Source: Streptomyces hawaiiensis
Lineage (GTDB): Bacteria > Actinomycetota > Actinomycetes > Streptomycetales > Streptomycetaceae
Length of the DNA: 64,000 bases
Assembly (NCBI RefSeq): GCF_004803895.1
Contig: NZ_CP021978.1
Coordinates: 6,510,001-6,574,000 of the forward strand
Direction of reading: 5' to 3'
Shown here: piece after piece, positions 57,737 to 64,000 of the stretch
Layout: each line of letters starts with the position of its first letter
How positions within the stretch are numbered: position 1 is the first letter of the stretch
The notes under the pieces: model-generated
Told to the model about the DNA's origin: nothing
Database searches by the model: none
What the model saw: the letters and a program-made list of their open reading frames with translations, nothing else
Made by a program: the position numbers and the translations under genes

Positions 57737-58468
57737 GTGACGTCGCTCGACAAGCCGACCGAAGAGACATCTGCGGACGACGCCCGGGCGGTGACCGAGG
57801 CCGCCCTGTTCGAGGCGTTCGGCGGCGTGCGGGGCATGGTGGAGACGGTGTTGCCCGGCCTCCTCTTCGTCACCATCTACACGATCAACAAGGACCTGCA
57901 TCTGTCGGCGATCGCGGCGCTGGCCGTGTCGCTGGTGCTGGTCGCGGTCCGGCTGGTGATGAAGGACACCGTCAAGCACGCCTTCAGCGGTGTCTTCGGC
58001 GTGGCCTTCGGTGTCGTCTTCGCGATGATGACCGGCAACGCCAAGGACTTCTACCTGCCCGGCATGCTCTACACGCTGGGTCTGGGCCTCGCCTACATCA
58101 TCACCACCCTGTGCGGGGCGCCGCTGATCGGGCTGATCCTCGGCCCGGTCTTCAAGGAGAACCTCTCCTGGCGCACGCGGAACCCGGGCCGCAAGAAGGC
58201 GTACGCGAAGGCCAGCTACGCCTGGGGCGCGATCCTGCTCGCCAAGTGCGCGATCCTCTTCCCGCTGTACTGGTGGGCCGACACCACCCAGCTGGGCTGG
58301 GTCCTGGTCGCTCTGAAGATCCCGCCCTTCCTGCTCGCGGTGTACCTGACGTGGGTGTTCCTCGCGAAGGCGCCCGCGCCGATCGACGTGTTCGCCGAGA
58401 TGGAGGCGGAGGAGAAGGCGGCCGAGGAGCGAGAGCGGCAGGCTGCCGCCCGGTCCGCCGAGCAGTGA
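57737..58468 (+). CDS. DUF3159 membrane protein
   Basis: The 243-residue protein has about six hydrophobic segments after a polar 40-residue N terminus. The segment FGGVRGMVETVLPGLLFV and the GMLYTLGLGLAYIITTL region are DUF3159 features, as is KENLSWRTRNPGRKKAYAKA. The acidic C terminus (EMEAEEKAAEERERQ) is cytoplasmic coiled coil. GTG 57737 has GGGAG upstream and directly follows the OB-fold gene. Function unknown. Neighbouring TrkA and Kdp genes hint at ion homeostasis only by position. Confidence 0.88.
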   Translation: MTSLDKPTEETSADDARAVTEAALFEAFGGVRGMVETVLPGLLFVTIYTINKDLHLSAIAALAVSLVLVAVRLVMKDTVKHAFSGVFGVAFGVVFAMMTGNAKDFYLPGMLYTLGLGLAYIITTLCGAPLIGLILGPVFKENLSWRTRNPGRKKAYAKASYAWGAILLAKCAILFPLYWWADTTQLGWVLVALKIPPFLLAVYLTWVFLAKAPAPIDVFAEMEAEEKAAEERERQAAARSAEQ

Positions 58469-58483
58469 ACCCCCAGAGCTGAC

Positions 58484-58518
58484 GAAGGGGGCGTCCCGAA
58501 CACTCGGGACGCCCCTTC
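58484..58518. terminator. Bidirectional terminator between DUF3159 and trkA genes
   Basis: GGGGCGTCCCGA and TCGGGACGCCCC form a perfect 12-base stem with an ACAC loop, flanked by GAAGG/CCTTC for either direction. Confidence 0.93.
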
Positions 58519-58541
58519 CGCTTGCTCCCGCGCGGACGCGC

Positions 58542-59216
58542 TCAGCTCGCCGCGTTCCGCCGTACCGACAGCAGGTCCTCCAGCTGCTCCTCGCGGGCCT
58601 GGGCGGCCACGAAGAGGAGTTCGTCGCCGGCCTCCAGGGAGTCCTCCCGGGAGGGGGTCAGGACACGGTTGCCGCGGATGATCGTCACCAGGGACGTGTC
58701 CTGCGGCCACTCGACGTCGCCGACCTGCGTGCCGGCCAGCGCCGACTCCTCCGGCAGGGTCAGCTCGACCAGGTTGGCGTCGCCGTGGCTGAAGCGCAGC
58801 AGACGGACCAGGTCGCCGACGCTCACCGCCTCCTCGACCAGGGCCGACATCAGACGCGGGGTGGAGACGGCGACGTCCACGCCCCAGGACTCGTTGAACA
58901 ACCACTCGTTCTTGGGATTGTTCACACGGGCGACGACGCGCGGGACGCCGTACTCCGTCTTGGCGAGGAGCGAGACGACCAGGTTCACCTTGTCGTCGCC
59001 GGTCGCGGCGATCACGACGTTGCAGCGCTGGAGCGCGGCCTCGTCCAGGGACGTGATCTCGCAGGCGTCGGCGAGCAGCCACTCCGCCTGCGGGACGCGT
59101 TCGACCGAGATGGCGGTCGGCGCCTTGTCGATCAGCAGGACCTCGTGGCCGTTCTCCAGCAGTTCGCCCGCGATCGAGCGGCCGACGGCGCCGGCTCCGG
59201 CAATGGCGACCCTCAT
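58542..59216 (-). CDS. TrkA-family potassium uptake regulator (CeoC-like)
   Basis: The 224-residue protein has an N-terminal RCK_N Rossmann domain (MRVAIAGAGAVGRSIAGELL, the NAD/NADH-binding GxGxxG, and IDKAPTAIS). An RCK_C domain follows (LTLPEESALAGTQVGDVEWP, LEAGDELLFVAA). It gates potassium uptake in response to nucleotide. Its ATG overlaps the stop of the companion gene by one base (TGATG), so the pair is translationally coupled and probably forms a hetero-ring. Confidence 0.92.
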   Translation of the reverse strand: MRVAIAGAGAVGRSIAGELLENGHEVLLIDKAPTAISVERVPQAEWLLADACEITSLDEAALQRCNVVIAATGDDKVNLVVSLLAKTEYGVPRVVARVNNPKNEWLFNESWGVDVAVSTPRLMSALVEEAVSVGDLVRLLRFSHGDANLVELTLPEESALAGTQVGDVEWPQDTSLVTIIRGNRVLTPSREDSLEAGDELLFVAAQAREEQLEDLLSVRRNAAS

Positions 59217-59887
59217 CAGTGACCGCCCTCCTCTTCGGGACCCTTGGCGAACGCCGCCTCGACCTTGTCGACCTCGTCGGTGCGCATCATCACGTGCACC
59301 AGGTCGCCCTCCTGCAGCACCGTCTGCGAGGTGGGCAGGACCGCCTCGCCGAGCCGGGTCAGGAACGCGACGCGCACGCCGGTTTCCTCCTGCATCCGGC
59401 TGATCTTGTGGCCGACCCAGGCGGCGGAGGTGTGCACCTCGGCGAGCTGGACGCCGCCGGTGGGGTCGCGCCACAGCGGCTCGGCGCCGGAGGGGAGCAG
59501 GCGGCGCAGCATCTGGTCGGCCGTCCAGCGGACCGTCGCGACGGTGGGGATGCCCAGACGCTGGTAGACCTCCGCGCGGCGGGGGTCGTAGATGCGGGCG
59601 GCGACGTTCTCGATGCCGAACATCTCGCGGGCCACACGAGCGGCGATGATGTTGGAGTTGTCACCGCTGGAGACGGCGGCGAAGGCGCCGGCCTCCTCGA
59701 TGCCGGCCTCGCGCAGGGTGTCCTGGTCGAAGCCGACACCGGTGACCCGGCGGCCGCCGAACGAGGAGCCCAGCCGGCGGAAGGCGGTGGGGTCCTGGTC
59801 GACCACGGCGACCGTGTGCCCCTGTTGCTCCAGGTTCTGGGCCAGCGCGGAACCCACCCGTCCGCAACCCATGATGACGATGTGCAT
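59216..59887 (-). CDS. TrkA-family potassium uptake regulator (CeoB-like)
   Basis: The 223-residue protein has an RCK_N domain starting MHIVIMGCGRVGSALAQNLE, with the nucleotide-binding motif GCGRVG and acidic residue in VVDQDPTAF. The RCK_C part has HKISRMQEETGVRVAFLTR and VLQEGDLVHVMMR. It is the first gene of the trkA pair. Its promoter should lie in 59888-60188. Membrane TrkH/TrkG partners are not adjacent, although the APC permease at the right edge is a usual neighbour. Confidence 0.92.
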   Translation of the reverse strand: MHIVIMGCGRVGSALAQNLEQQGHTVAVVDQDPTAFRRLGSSFGGRRVTGVGFDQDTLREAGIEEAGAFAAVSSGDNSNIIAARVAREMFGIENVAARIYDPRRAEVYQRLGIPTVATVRWTADQMLRRLLPSGAEPLWRDPTGGVQLAEVHTSAAWVGHKISRMQEETGVRVAFLTRLGEAVLPTSQTVLQEGDLVHVMMRTDEVDKVEAAFAKGPEEEGGH

Positions 59888-60188
59888 GGCCTCACACCAC
59901 GCTTCCCGCAGACCTTCCGGCCTGCGTCAGTGTTCTGCTCATGTCTCTCTCTCGGCTCGCCGGGCAGCACTTCGCGGCCTTCTGTGCGGGCCGCCAGGCA
60001 CCATCATGCCGGGGAACGCCGGGTGTGATCCCGTTCGGTGTCCGCACGCCCGGCCGATCGCCTGTGTCCAACGTATAGGCAAGGCCGGGGGGACCCACCA
60101 GGACCCTCGGGTCTCGCAGGGCCCAGGCCCCGGTGGGCGTCGCGCAGCGGGAACTCGGCTGGTCCCTCCTCCGTCGGGCGGGCCGGCC
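59888..60188. other. 301-base region between trkA and the MFS exporter
   Basis: No gene is supported. CCAACGTATAGGC near 60067-60080 (complement strand of the trkA pair) is the best -10-like region (TATACG read leftward). The right part, 60085-60188, is GC-rich downstream sequence of the MFS gene, with no clear hairpin. Confidence 0.45.
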
Positions 60189-61661
60189 TCAGCGGGTCGT
60201 CTCGACCACCGCTTCAGGACGGGAGGTTCGGGATCCGCCTCGTGAGAGGAGGCCGACGAGGAGAGCGCCGCCCACGAGGATGCCGAAGGCCGCCCAGAGT
60301 GCCACGGTGTAGCCCTGCACCGTCCCGGCGCTGACGGAGTCCGTGCCGTTCCCGTGGTCCTCGAGGTACGACGTGGTGACGCTCGTCGCGATGGAGTTGA
60401 GCAGCGCGGTGCCGAACGCGGCTCCCACCTGCTGCACCGTGTTGTACGCCGCCGACGCGACACCCGCCTCGGCGGGGTCGAGCCGGACGGTCGCCGTGTT
60501 CGTCGCCGTCGCGAGCAGGCAGCCGAGACCGATGCCGGTGAGGATCATGGACGGCGTGAGGTACACCGCGAACACGTGGGAGCTGCCCACCTCCAGCTGC
60601 GTGAGGATCAGCATCCCGGCGGCGGACGACAGCAGGCTGCCCGCGATCAGGACGTCGGGGGCGGTCCGGCGGTGCAGCCTGCCGGCGATGAGCAGCGCGC
60701 CGACCGTGGTGCTCACGGCGTTCACCAGCAGCGTCATGCCCGCCTTGACCGGCGAGTAGCCGAGGATGGTCTGCGTGTAGTAGCTCACGAACAGGTAGAA
60801 GCCGAACATCGCGGCGAACATCAGGAACACGGAGACGAACGCCGTGCCACGGACTCGGTGGAACAGGATCCGCAGCGGCAGCAGCGGATGCCGCGTCCTG
60901 GCCTCCACCAGCACGAACAGGGCCAGCAGGAGCACACCGCCGATGAGCGGGGCGAGCACCGTCGGATCGCCCCAGCCGTGGGGCTCCGCGCGGGTGAAGC
61001 CGTAGACCAGAAAGACGAGGCCGGCGGCGCTGAGCAGCACCCCGGGAACGTCCAGGCCGCGCAGGTTGCCGCCCGGGCGGTCGCGCAGGACGAGCGGGAC
61101 GCCGATCAGGGCGATCGCGGTCATGGGGATGTTGATGTAGAGACACCAGCGCCAGGTGGCGTACTCGGTGAGCAGCCCGCCCGCCACGACGCCGAGGGCC
61201 GCTCCGCCCGCGCCGACACCGGCGAAGACACCGAAGGCCTTCGCGCGCTCGCGCCCGTCGGTGAACGTGAGGATGAGCAGCGACAGCGCCGCCGGCGCCA
61301 GCAGCGCGGCGAAGACGCCCTGCCCGGCACGCGCCGCGAAGAGGGTGCCGGTGTTGCCCGCCGCGCCGCCGAGCGCGGAGGCCAGCGCGAAGCCGACCAG
61401 GCCGATGGCGAAGGCCCGCCGGTGGCCGATCGCGCCGCACACGCGCCCGCCCAGAAGCAGCAGACCGCCGAAGGCGAGGGCGTAGGCCGTGATCACCCAG
61501 TGGCGGTCGGTGTCGGTCATGCCCAGGGTCTCCTGGGCCGAGGGGAGTGCGATGTTCACGATGGTGGCGTCCAGCACGACCATCAGCTGGGCAAGGCTGA
61601 CGACCGGGAGGGTCCACCAGCGCTTCTTGGACTCAGGGGATAACGGGACTTCTTGCTTCAT
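60189..61661 (-). CDS. MFS drug exporter, EmrB/QacA (DHA2) type
   Basis: The 490-residue protein has 14 hydrophobic segments. Motif D1-like LAQLMVVLDATIVNIALPSA is in segment 1, LLGGRVCGAIGHRRAFAIGL is motif A, and LGVVAGGLLTEYATWRWCLY is motif C of antiporters. These mark DHA2-family proton-driven multidrug exporters. ATG 61661 fits the start of homology. A divergent TetR gene lies 156 bases away and probably represses it. The exported compound is unknown. Confidence 0.9.
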   Translation of the reverse strand: MKQEVPLSPESKKRWWTLPVVSLAQLMVVLDATIVNIALPSAQETLGMTDTDRHWVITAYALAFGGLLLLGGRVCGAIGHRRAFAIGLVGFALASALGGAAGNTGTLFAARAGQGVFAALLAPAALSLLILTFTDGRERAKAFGVFAGVGAGGAALGVVAGGLLTEYATWRWCLYINIPMTAIALIGVPLVLRDRPGGNLRGLDVPGVLLSAAGLVFLVYGFTRAEPHGWGDPTVLAPLIGGVLLLALFVLVEARTRHPLLPLRILFHRVRGTAFVSVFLMFAAMFGFYLFVSYYTQTILGYSPVKAGMTLLVNAVSTTVGALLIAGRLHRRTAPDVLIAGSLLSSAAGMLILTQLEVGSSHVFAVYLTPSMILTGIGLGCLLATATNTATVRLDPAEAGVASAAYNTVQQVGAAFGTALLNSIATSVTTSYLEDHGNGTDSVSAGTVQGYTVALWAAFGILVGGALLVGLLSRGGSRTSRPEAVVETTR

Positions 61662-61702
61662 GTCCGGCACGGCCTCTCGTACGATGGTCGGGTGACTCGA
61701 AC

Positions 61703-61719
61703 ATTGGTCTAGTGAAGAC
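61703..61719. promoter_or_regulatory. Possible operator in the MFS/TetR divergent region
   Basis: ATTGGTCTAGTGAAGAC lies between the divergent exporter and regulator genes, with GGTC and GACC half-sites at 61707 and 61721. It starts like a TGGTCTAG element. The exact regulator is not clear. Confidence 0.35.
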
Positions 61720-61817
61720 GACCCTACCGCTTGCTCGCCGTCGGGGAGCGGGCCCCGGCGTGCAAGACTCGCCCCGAACACTCAGTGACGCGATGTGCAC
61801 CCTCGGGGGTGAGCCGC

Positions 61818-62546
61818 GTGGATCCGGAGGTGGACGTCATAGCGGGCAAGGAACGCTCGAGGGGGCAGGCCGGTGCCGGGATCGGCAACGTCTGGCTGCG
61901 CTCCCCGCGGGGCAACAAGGGAGAACCACCGCTGACGCGGGAACGCATCGTCCAGGCCGCGGTCGCCCTGCTGGACGAGGAGGGGATGGACCGGCTCACC
62001 ATGCGTCACCTGGCCGAACGGCTTCAGGTGGGTGCCACGACCCTGTACTGGCATGTGGCGACCAAGGGTGACGTCATCGACCTGGCGGTCGACGCCATCT
62101 TCGGGGAGACCTCGCTCCCGGACCAGCGCGCCGAGAATCCGCGGGACGACATCGTGGTGCTGGTCAATACCTGGCGGCAGGCGATGCTGCGGCACCCCTG
62201 GGCGGCCACCCTGCCCGCGCGGCAACGGCCCCTGATGGGGCCGAACTTCCTGGCCTGGATGGAGTTCCTGCAGTCCGGTCTGGTGCGTGCCGGACTGACC
62301 GGCAAGCGGCTCAACGCCGCGACGTGGGCGCTGTACAACCACGTGATGGGTGCCACCGCCACGCAGTCCAGCCTTCAGCTCTCCGCCGAGGACGCCAGGC
62401 GGGGACAGGAGTACCTGGAAAGCCGGCGCGACCAGTACCCGACCGTCGCGGCGAACAACTACATCTGCGATGCGGACTGGGACACCAGCTTCACCGTGGG
62501 GCTGGGGCTGCTGCTCGACGGCATCGAAGCGCAGACCAGGAGCTGA
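61818..62546 (+). CDS. TetR-family repressor with TetR_C domain
   Basis: The 242-residue regulator has an N-terminal helix-turn-helix (LTRERIVQAAVALLDEEGMD, then TMRHLAERLQVGATTLYWHV). A C-terminal domain related to that of TetR itself follows (DDIVVLVNTWRQAMLRHPWA, ALYNHVMGATATQSS). GTG 61818 has GGGGGTGA 5 bases upstream, close to the anti-SD complement. GTG 61809 and GTG 61830 are alternatives. Divergence from a DHA2 exporter suggests drug-inducible control of that exporter. Confidence 0.87.
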   Translation: MDPEVDVIAGKERSRGQAGAGIGNVWLRSPRGNKGEPPLTRERIVQAAVALLDEEGMDRLTMRHLAERLQVGATTLYWHVATKGDVIDLAVDAIFGETSLPDQRAENPRDDIVVLVNTWRQAMLRHPWAATLPARQRPLMGPNFLAWMEFLQSGLVRAGLTGKRLNAATWALYNHVMGATATQSSLQLSAEDARRGQEYLESRRDQYPTVAANNYICDADWDTSFTVGLGLLLDGIEAQTRS

Positions 62547-62643
62547 GGCCGAACGCCCCGGGGCACCTCCCGGGGCGCCGGTGGAATCAGGCCATGGGCT
62601 CTCAGGGCCCTTCGGTGGACGACGTGCGGGGGAACGGAAGGCC

Positions 62644-63582
62644 ATGAGCCACGAGATCGACGTCCTGGTGCTGGGCGGCGCGGGTGTGGACACGATCGTG
62701 CACGTGCCCGAGCTGCCCGTGCCGTTCGCGGACAGCCACATGATCCGGCCCGGGATCGTGACGCGGGCGGGCCAGAGCGGGGACTTCGTGGCACTCGGGA
62801 CGAGCGCGCTGGGCCTGCGCACGCACCACCTCGACCTGCTCGGCGACGACCCCGAGGGCGACCTCGTCCGGGCGCTGCACCAGGAACACGGCATCGGGCT
62901 CACCGCCGTCCCGCAGCCGCTCGGCACCAAACGCGCGGTGAACCTTGTCGGCCCCGACGGCAGGCGGCTGTCCCTCTACGACGCGACCCGGGCCGCCGAC
63001 ACGGACCGGCTGCCCGAGGCCACGGTGCGCGCACTCGCGGCCGCCAGTCGGCACGCCCACGTCGTCATCACCCAGCCGTGCGCCCACGCGCTGCCCGACC
63101 TGCGTGAGGCCGGCCTCACGATCTCCACCGACCTGCACGACTGGGACGGCTCCAACCCTTACCACGAGCCCTTCGCCCACCAGGCCGACCTGGTCTTCCT
63201 GTCCAGCACGGCCCTGACCGACCCGGAGCGGACCATGCGGCGGATCACCGAGCGCGGCAGGGCCCGGATCGTCGTCGCCACGGCCGGGGCGGACGGGGCG
63301 TACCTGCTGGCCGACGGAGACCTCACCCACGTACCCGCCGCCCCACCCCCGGCCCCGGTCGTCGACTCCAACGGCGCGGGCGACGCCTTCGCCGCCGCGT
63401 TCCTCCACGCCTGGCTGCACGGCGCCCCACCCCACCGCAGCGCCCTGCACGGCACGGTGGCCGGCGCCTACGCCTGCACGATCCCGTCGACCCGGGCCGC
63501 CGCCATCGGACGGGAGGAACTGAGCGCGGGCGTGGCGGGGCTGGAACGGTCCGGGCAACCGGGGGCCGCCCCGCACTCCTAG
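62644..63582 (+). CDS. PfkB-family sugar/nucleoside kinase
   Basis: The 312-residue ribokinase-like protein has an N-terminal DVLVLGGAGVDTIVHVPELP and a signature 1 variant GIVTRAGQSGDFVALGTSAL. The C-terminal signature 2 DSNGAGDAFAAAFLHAWL carries the catalytic Asp in the anion hole GAGD. It phosphorylates a sugar or nucleoside with ATP. The substrate cannot be inferred from neighbours. ATG 62644 has GGAAGG upstream. The stop codon overlaps that of a 39-residue gene on the other strand. Confidence 0.9.
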   Translation: MSHEIDVLVLGGAGVDTIVHVPELPVPFADSHMIRPGIVTRAGQSGDFVALGTSALGLRTHHLDLLGDDPEGDLVRALHQEHGIGLTAVPQPLGTKRAVNLVGPDGRRLSLYDATRAADTDRLPEATVRALAAASRHAHVVITQPCAHALPDLREAGLTISTDLHDWDGSNPYHEPFAHQADLVFLSSTALTDPERTMRRITERGRARIVVATAGADGAYLLADGDLTHVPAAPPPAPVVDSNGAGDAFAAAFLHAWLHGAPPHRSALHGTVAGAYACTIPSTRAAAIGREELSAGVAGLERSGQPGAAPHS

Positions 63583-63698
63583 CGCGCCCCCGGCGACACG
63601 TCCTTGCGGCGGCTGATGCTGCGCACGCTCGCCAGCGTCAGGATTCCGAGGGCGACGAGGGTGGCCGCGGCGCCGATCAGCTGGGCGGGGGTGTGCAT
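63579..63698 (-). CDS. 39-residue single-span membrane protein
   Basis: ATG 63698, preceded by a strong GGAGG, encodes MHTPAQLIGAAATLVALGIL, one membrane helix. A basic cytoplasmic tail, VRSISRRKDVSPGAR, follows, with TAG at 63579-63581. The strong ribosome-binding site, membrane topology and codon bias support a real small protein. Its stop shares a CTAG with that of the PfkB gene. Function unknown. Confidence 0.7.
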   Translation of the reverse strand: MHTPAQLIGAAATLVALGILTLASVRSISRRKDVSPGAR

Positions 63699-63881
63699 GG
63701 GACCTCCAGGGGCGGCAACGGCCGTGAGACGGACAGGGCTTAGTCATATAGGCATGGGAAGCGAGTGACCTGCGGAATCCGCAGCCGCACGGGCCTGTGA
63801 ATTCACTCGGAGAGCAGACGGAACGCCGATGAGGGGTGGCGGGTGGGCGACCCCGCAATCGAACGCCTACGATCCTCTGTT

Positions 63882-64000
63882 GTGTCCAAACTGACCGACG
63901 TGCCCAAACGGATCCTGATCGGGCGCGCACTGCGCAGCGACCGGCTGGGCGAAACGCTCCTGCCGAAGCGCATCGCACTCCCCGTATTCGCCTCCGACCC
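63882..64000 (+). CDS. Start of an APC-family amino acid permease (cut by window edge)
   Basis: GTG 63882 begins VSKLTDVPKRILIGRALRSD, and RLGETLLPKRIALPVFASD follows at the edge. This N-terminal segment is typical of the APC-superfamily permeases that lie next to trkA genes in streptomycetes. Only 39 residues are visible and none is a membrane helix yet, so the assignment rests on N-terminal resemblance and context. The upstream 183 bases hold its promoter and an imperfect hairpin near 63770-63800. Confidence 0.7.
   Translation, partial: MSKLTDVPKRILIGRALRSDRLGETLLPKRIALPVFASD

Overview
The window is high-GC chromosomal DNA from a Streptomyces species. The evidence is strong G/C bias at third codon positions, frequent GTG/TTG starts, and the genes themselves: the principal sigma factor hrdB next to the sporulation regulator whiH, sepH, cutRS, DUF3093/DUF3159/DUF3710/DUF4193 proteins and CeoBC-type TrkA pairs. 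The order matches what I recall of the S. coelicolor core around SCO5816-SCO5877. I see no tRNA, rRNA, CRISPR array, insertion sequence or prophage.

1-10.5 kb: the tail of an upstream gene, an NrtR-like Nudix regulator, a one-piece ABC transporter (ATPase, Pro/Ala linker and membrane domain), whiH, hrdB, a secreted trypsin-like protease, a small zinc-ribbon protein and parE. 10.6-12.3 kb looks like a decaying sensor locus: a DUF1453 gene with an in-frame stop, then a histidine kinase lacking its extreme C terminus and its partner regulator. 12.3-20.6 kb reads as a carboxylate-handling block: a DUF485/ActP-like symporter pair, a CitA/DcuS-type two-component system, a sucrase/ferredoxin-like protein with an iron-box-like site at its start, and two divergent citrate synthases, one carrying its own DNA-binding domain. 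Between the synthases lies an array of ATTGA(C/T) repeats.

20.6-34.3 kb: two hypothetical proteins, a CobW-type GTPase with a His/Asp-rich repeat arm, parC, an M16 peptidase pair, a c-di-AMP (ydaO) riboswitch ahead of an M23 peptidase, a GntR regulator, ptsH with a DasR-type dre site, and a Pat-type protein acyltransferase. 34.3-45.7 kb is housekeeping: DUF5998, a nucleotide pyrophosphatase-like protein, thymidine kinase, a VOC protein, a sulfurtransferase, sepH, a membrane protein, a sugar-lactone oxidase-like flavoprotein, an MFS transporter, ferrochelatase and an inositol-phosphatase-like enzyme.

45.8-59.9 kb: a 57-residue protein, cutRS, DUF4193, conserved membrane proteins, a thioesterase, dut, DUF3710, a secreted alginate lyase-like protein, kdpDE without kdpFABC, an OB-fold protein, DUF3159 and two TrkA potassium-channel regulators. 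59.9-64 kb holds an MFS exporter with a divergent TetR regulator, a PfkB sugar kinase, a 39-residue membrane protein and the start of an APC permease. This block looks inserted between trkA and the permease.

Starts were chosen from ribosome-binding sites, overlaps and family alignment by eye. Where they differ from the longest open frame, the reason is given.
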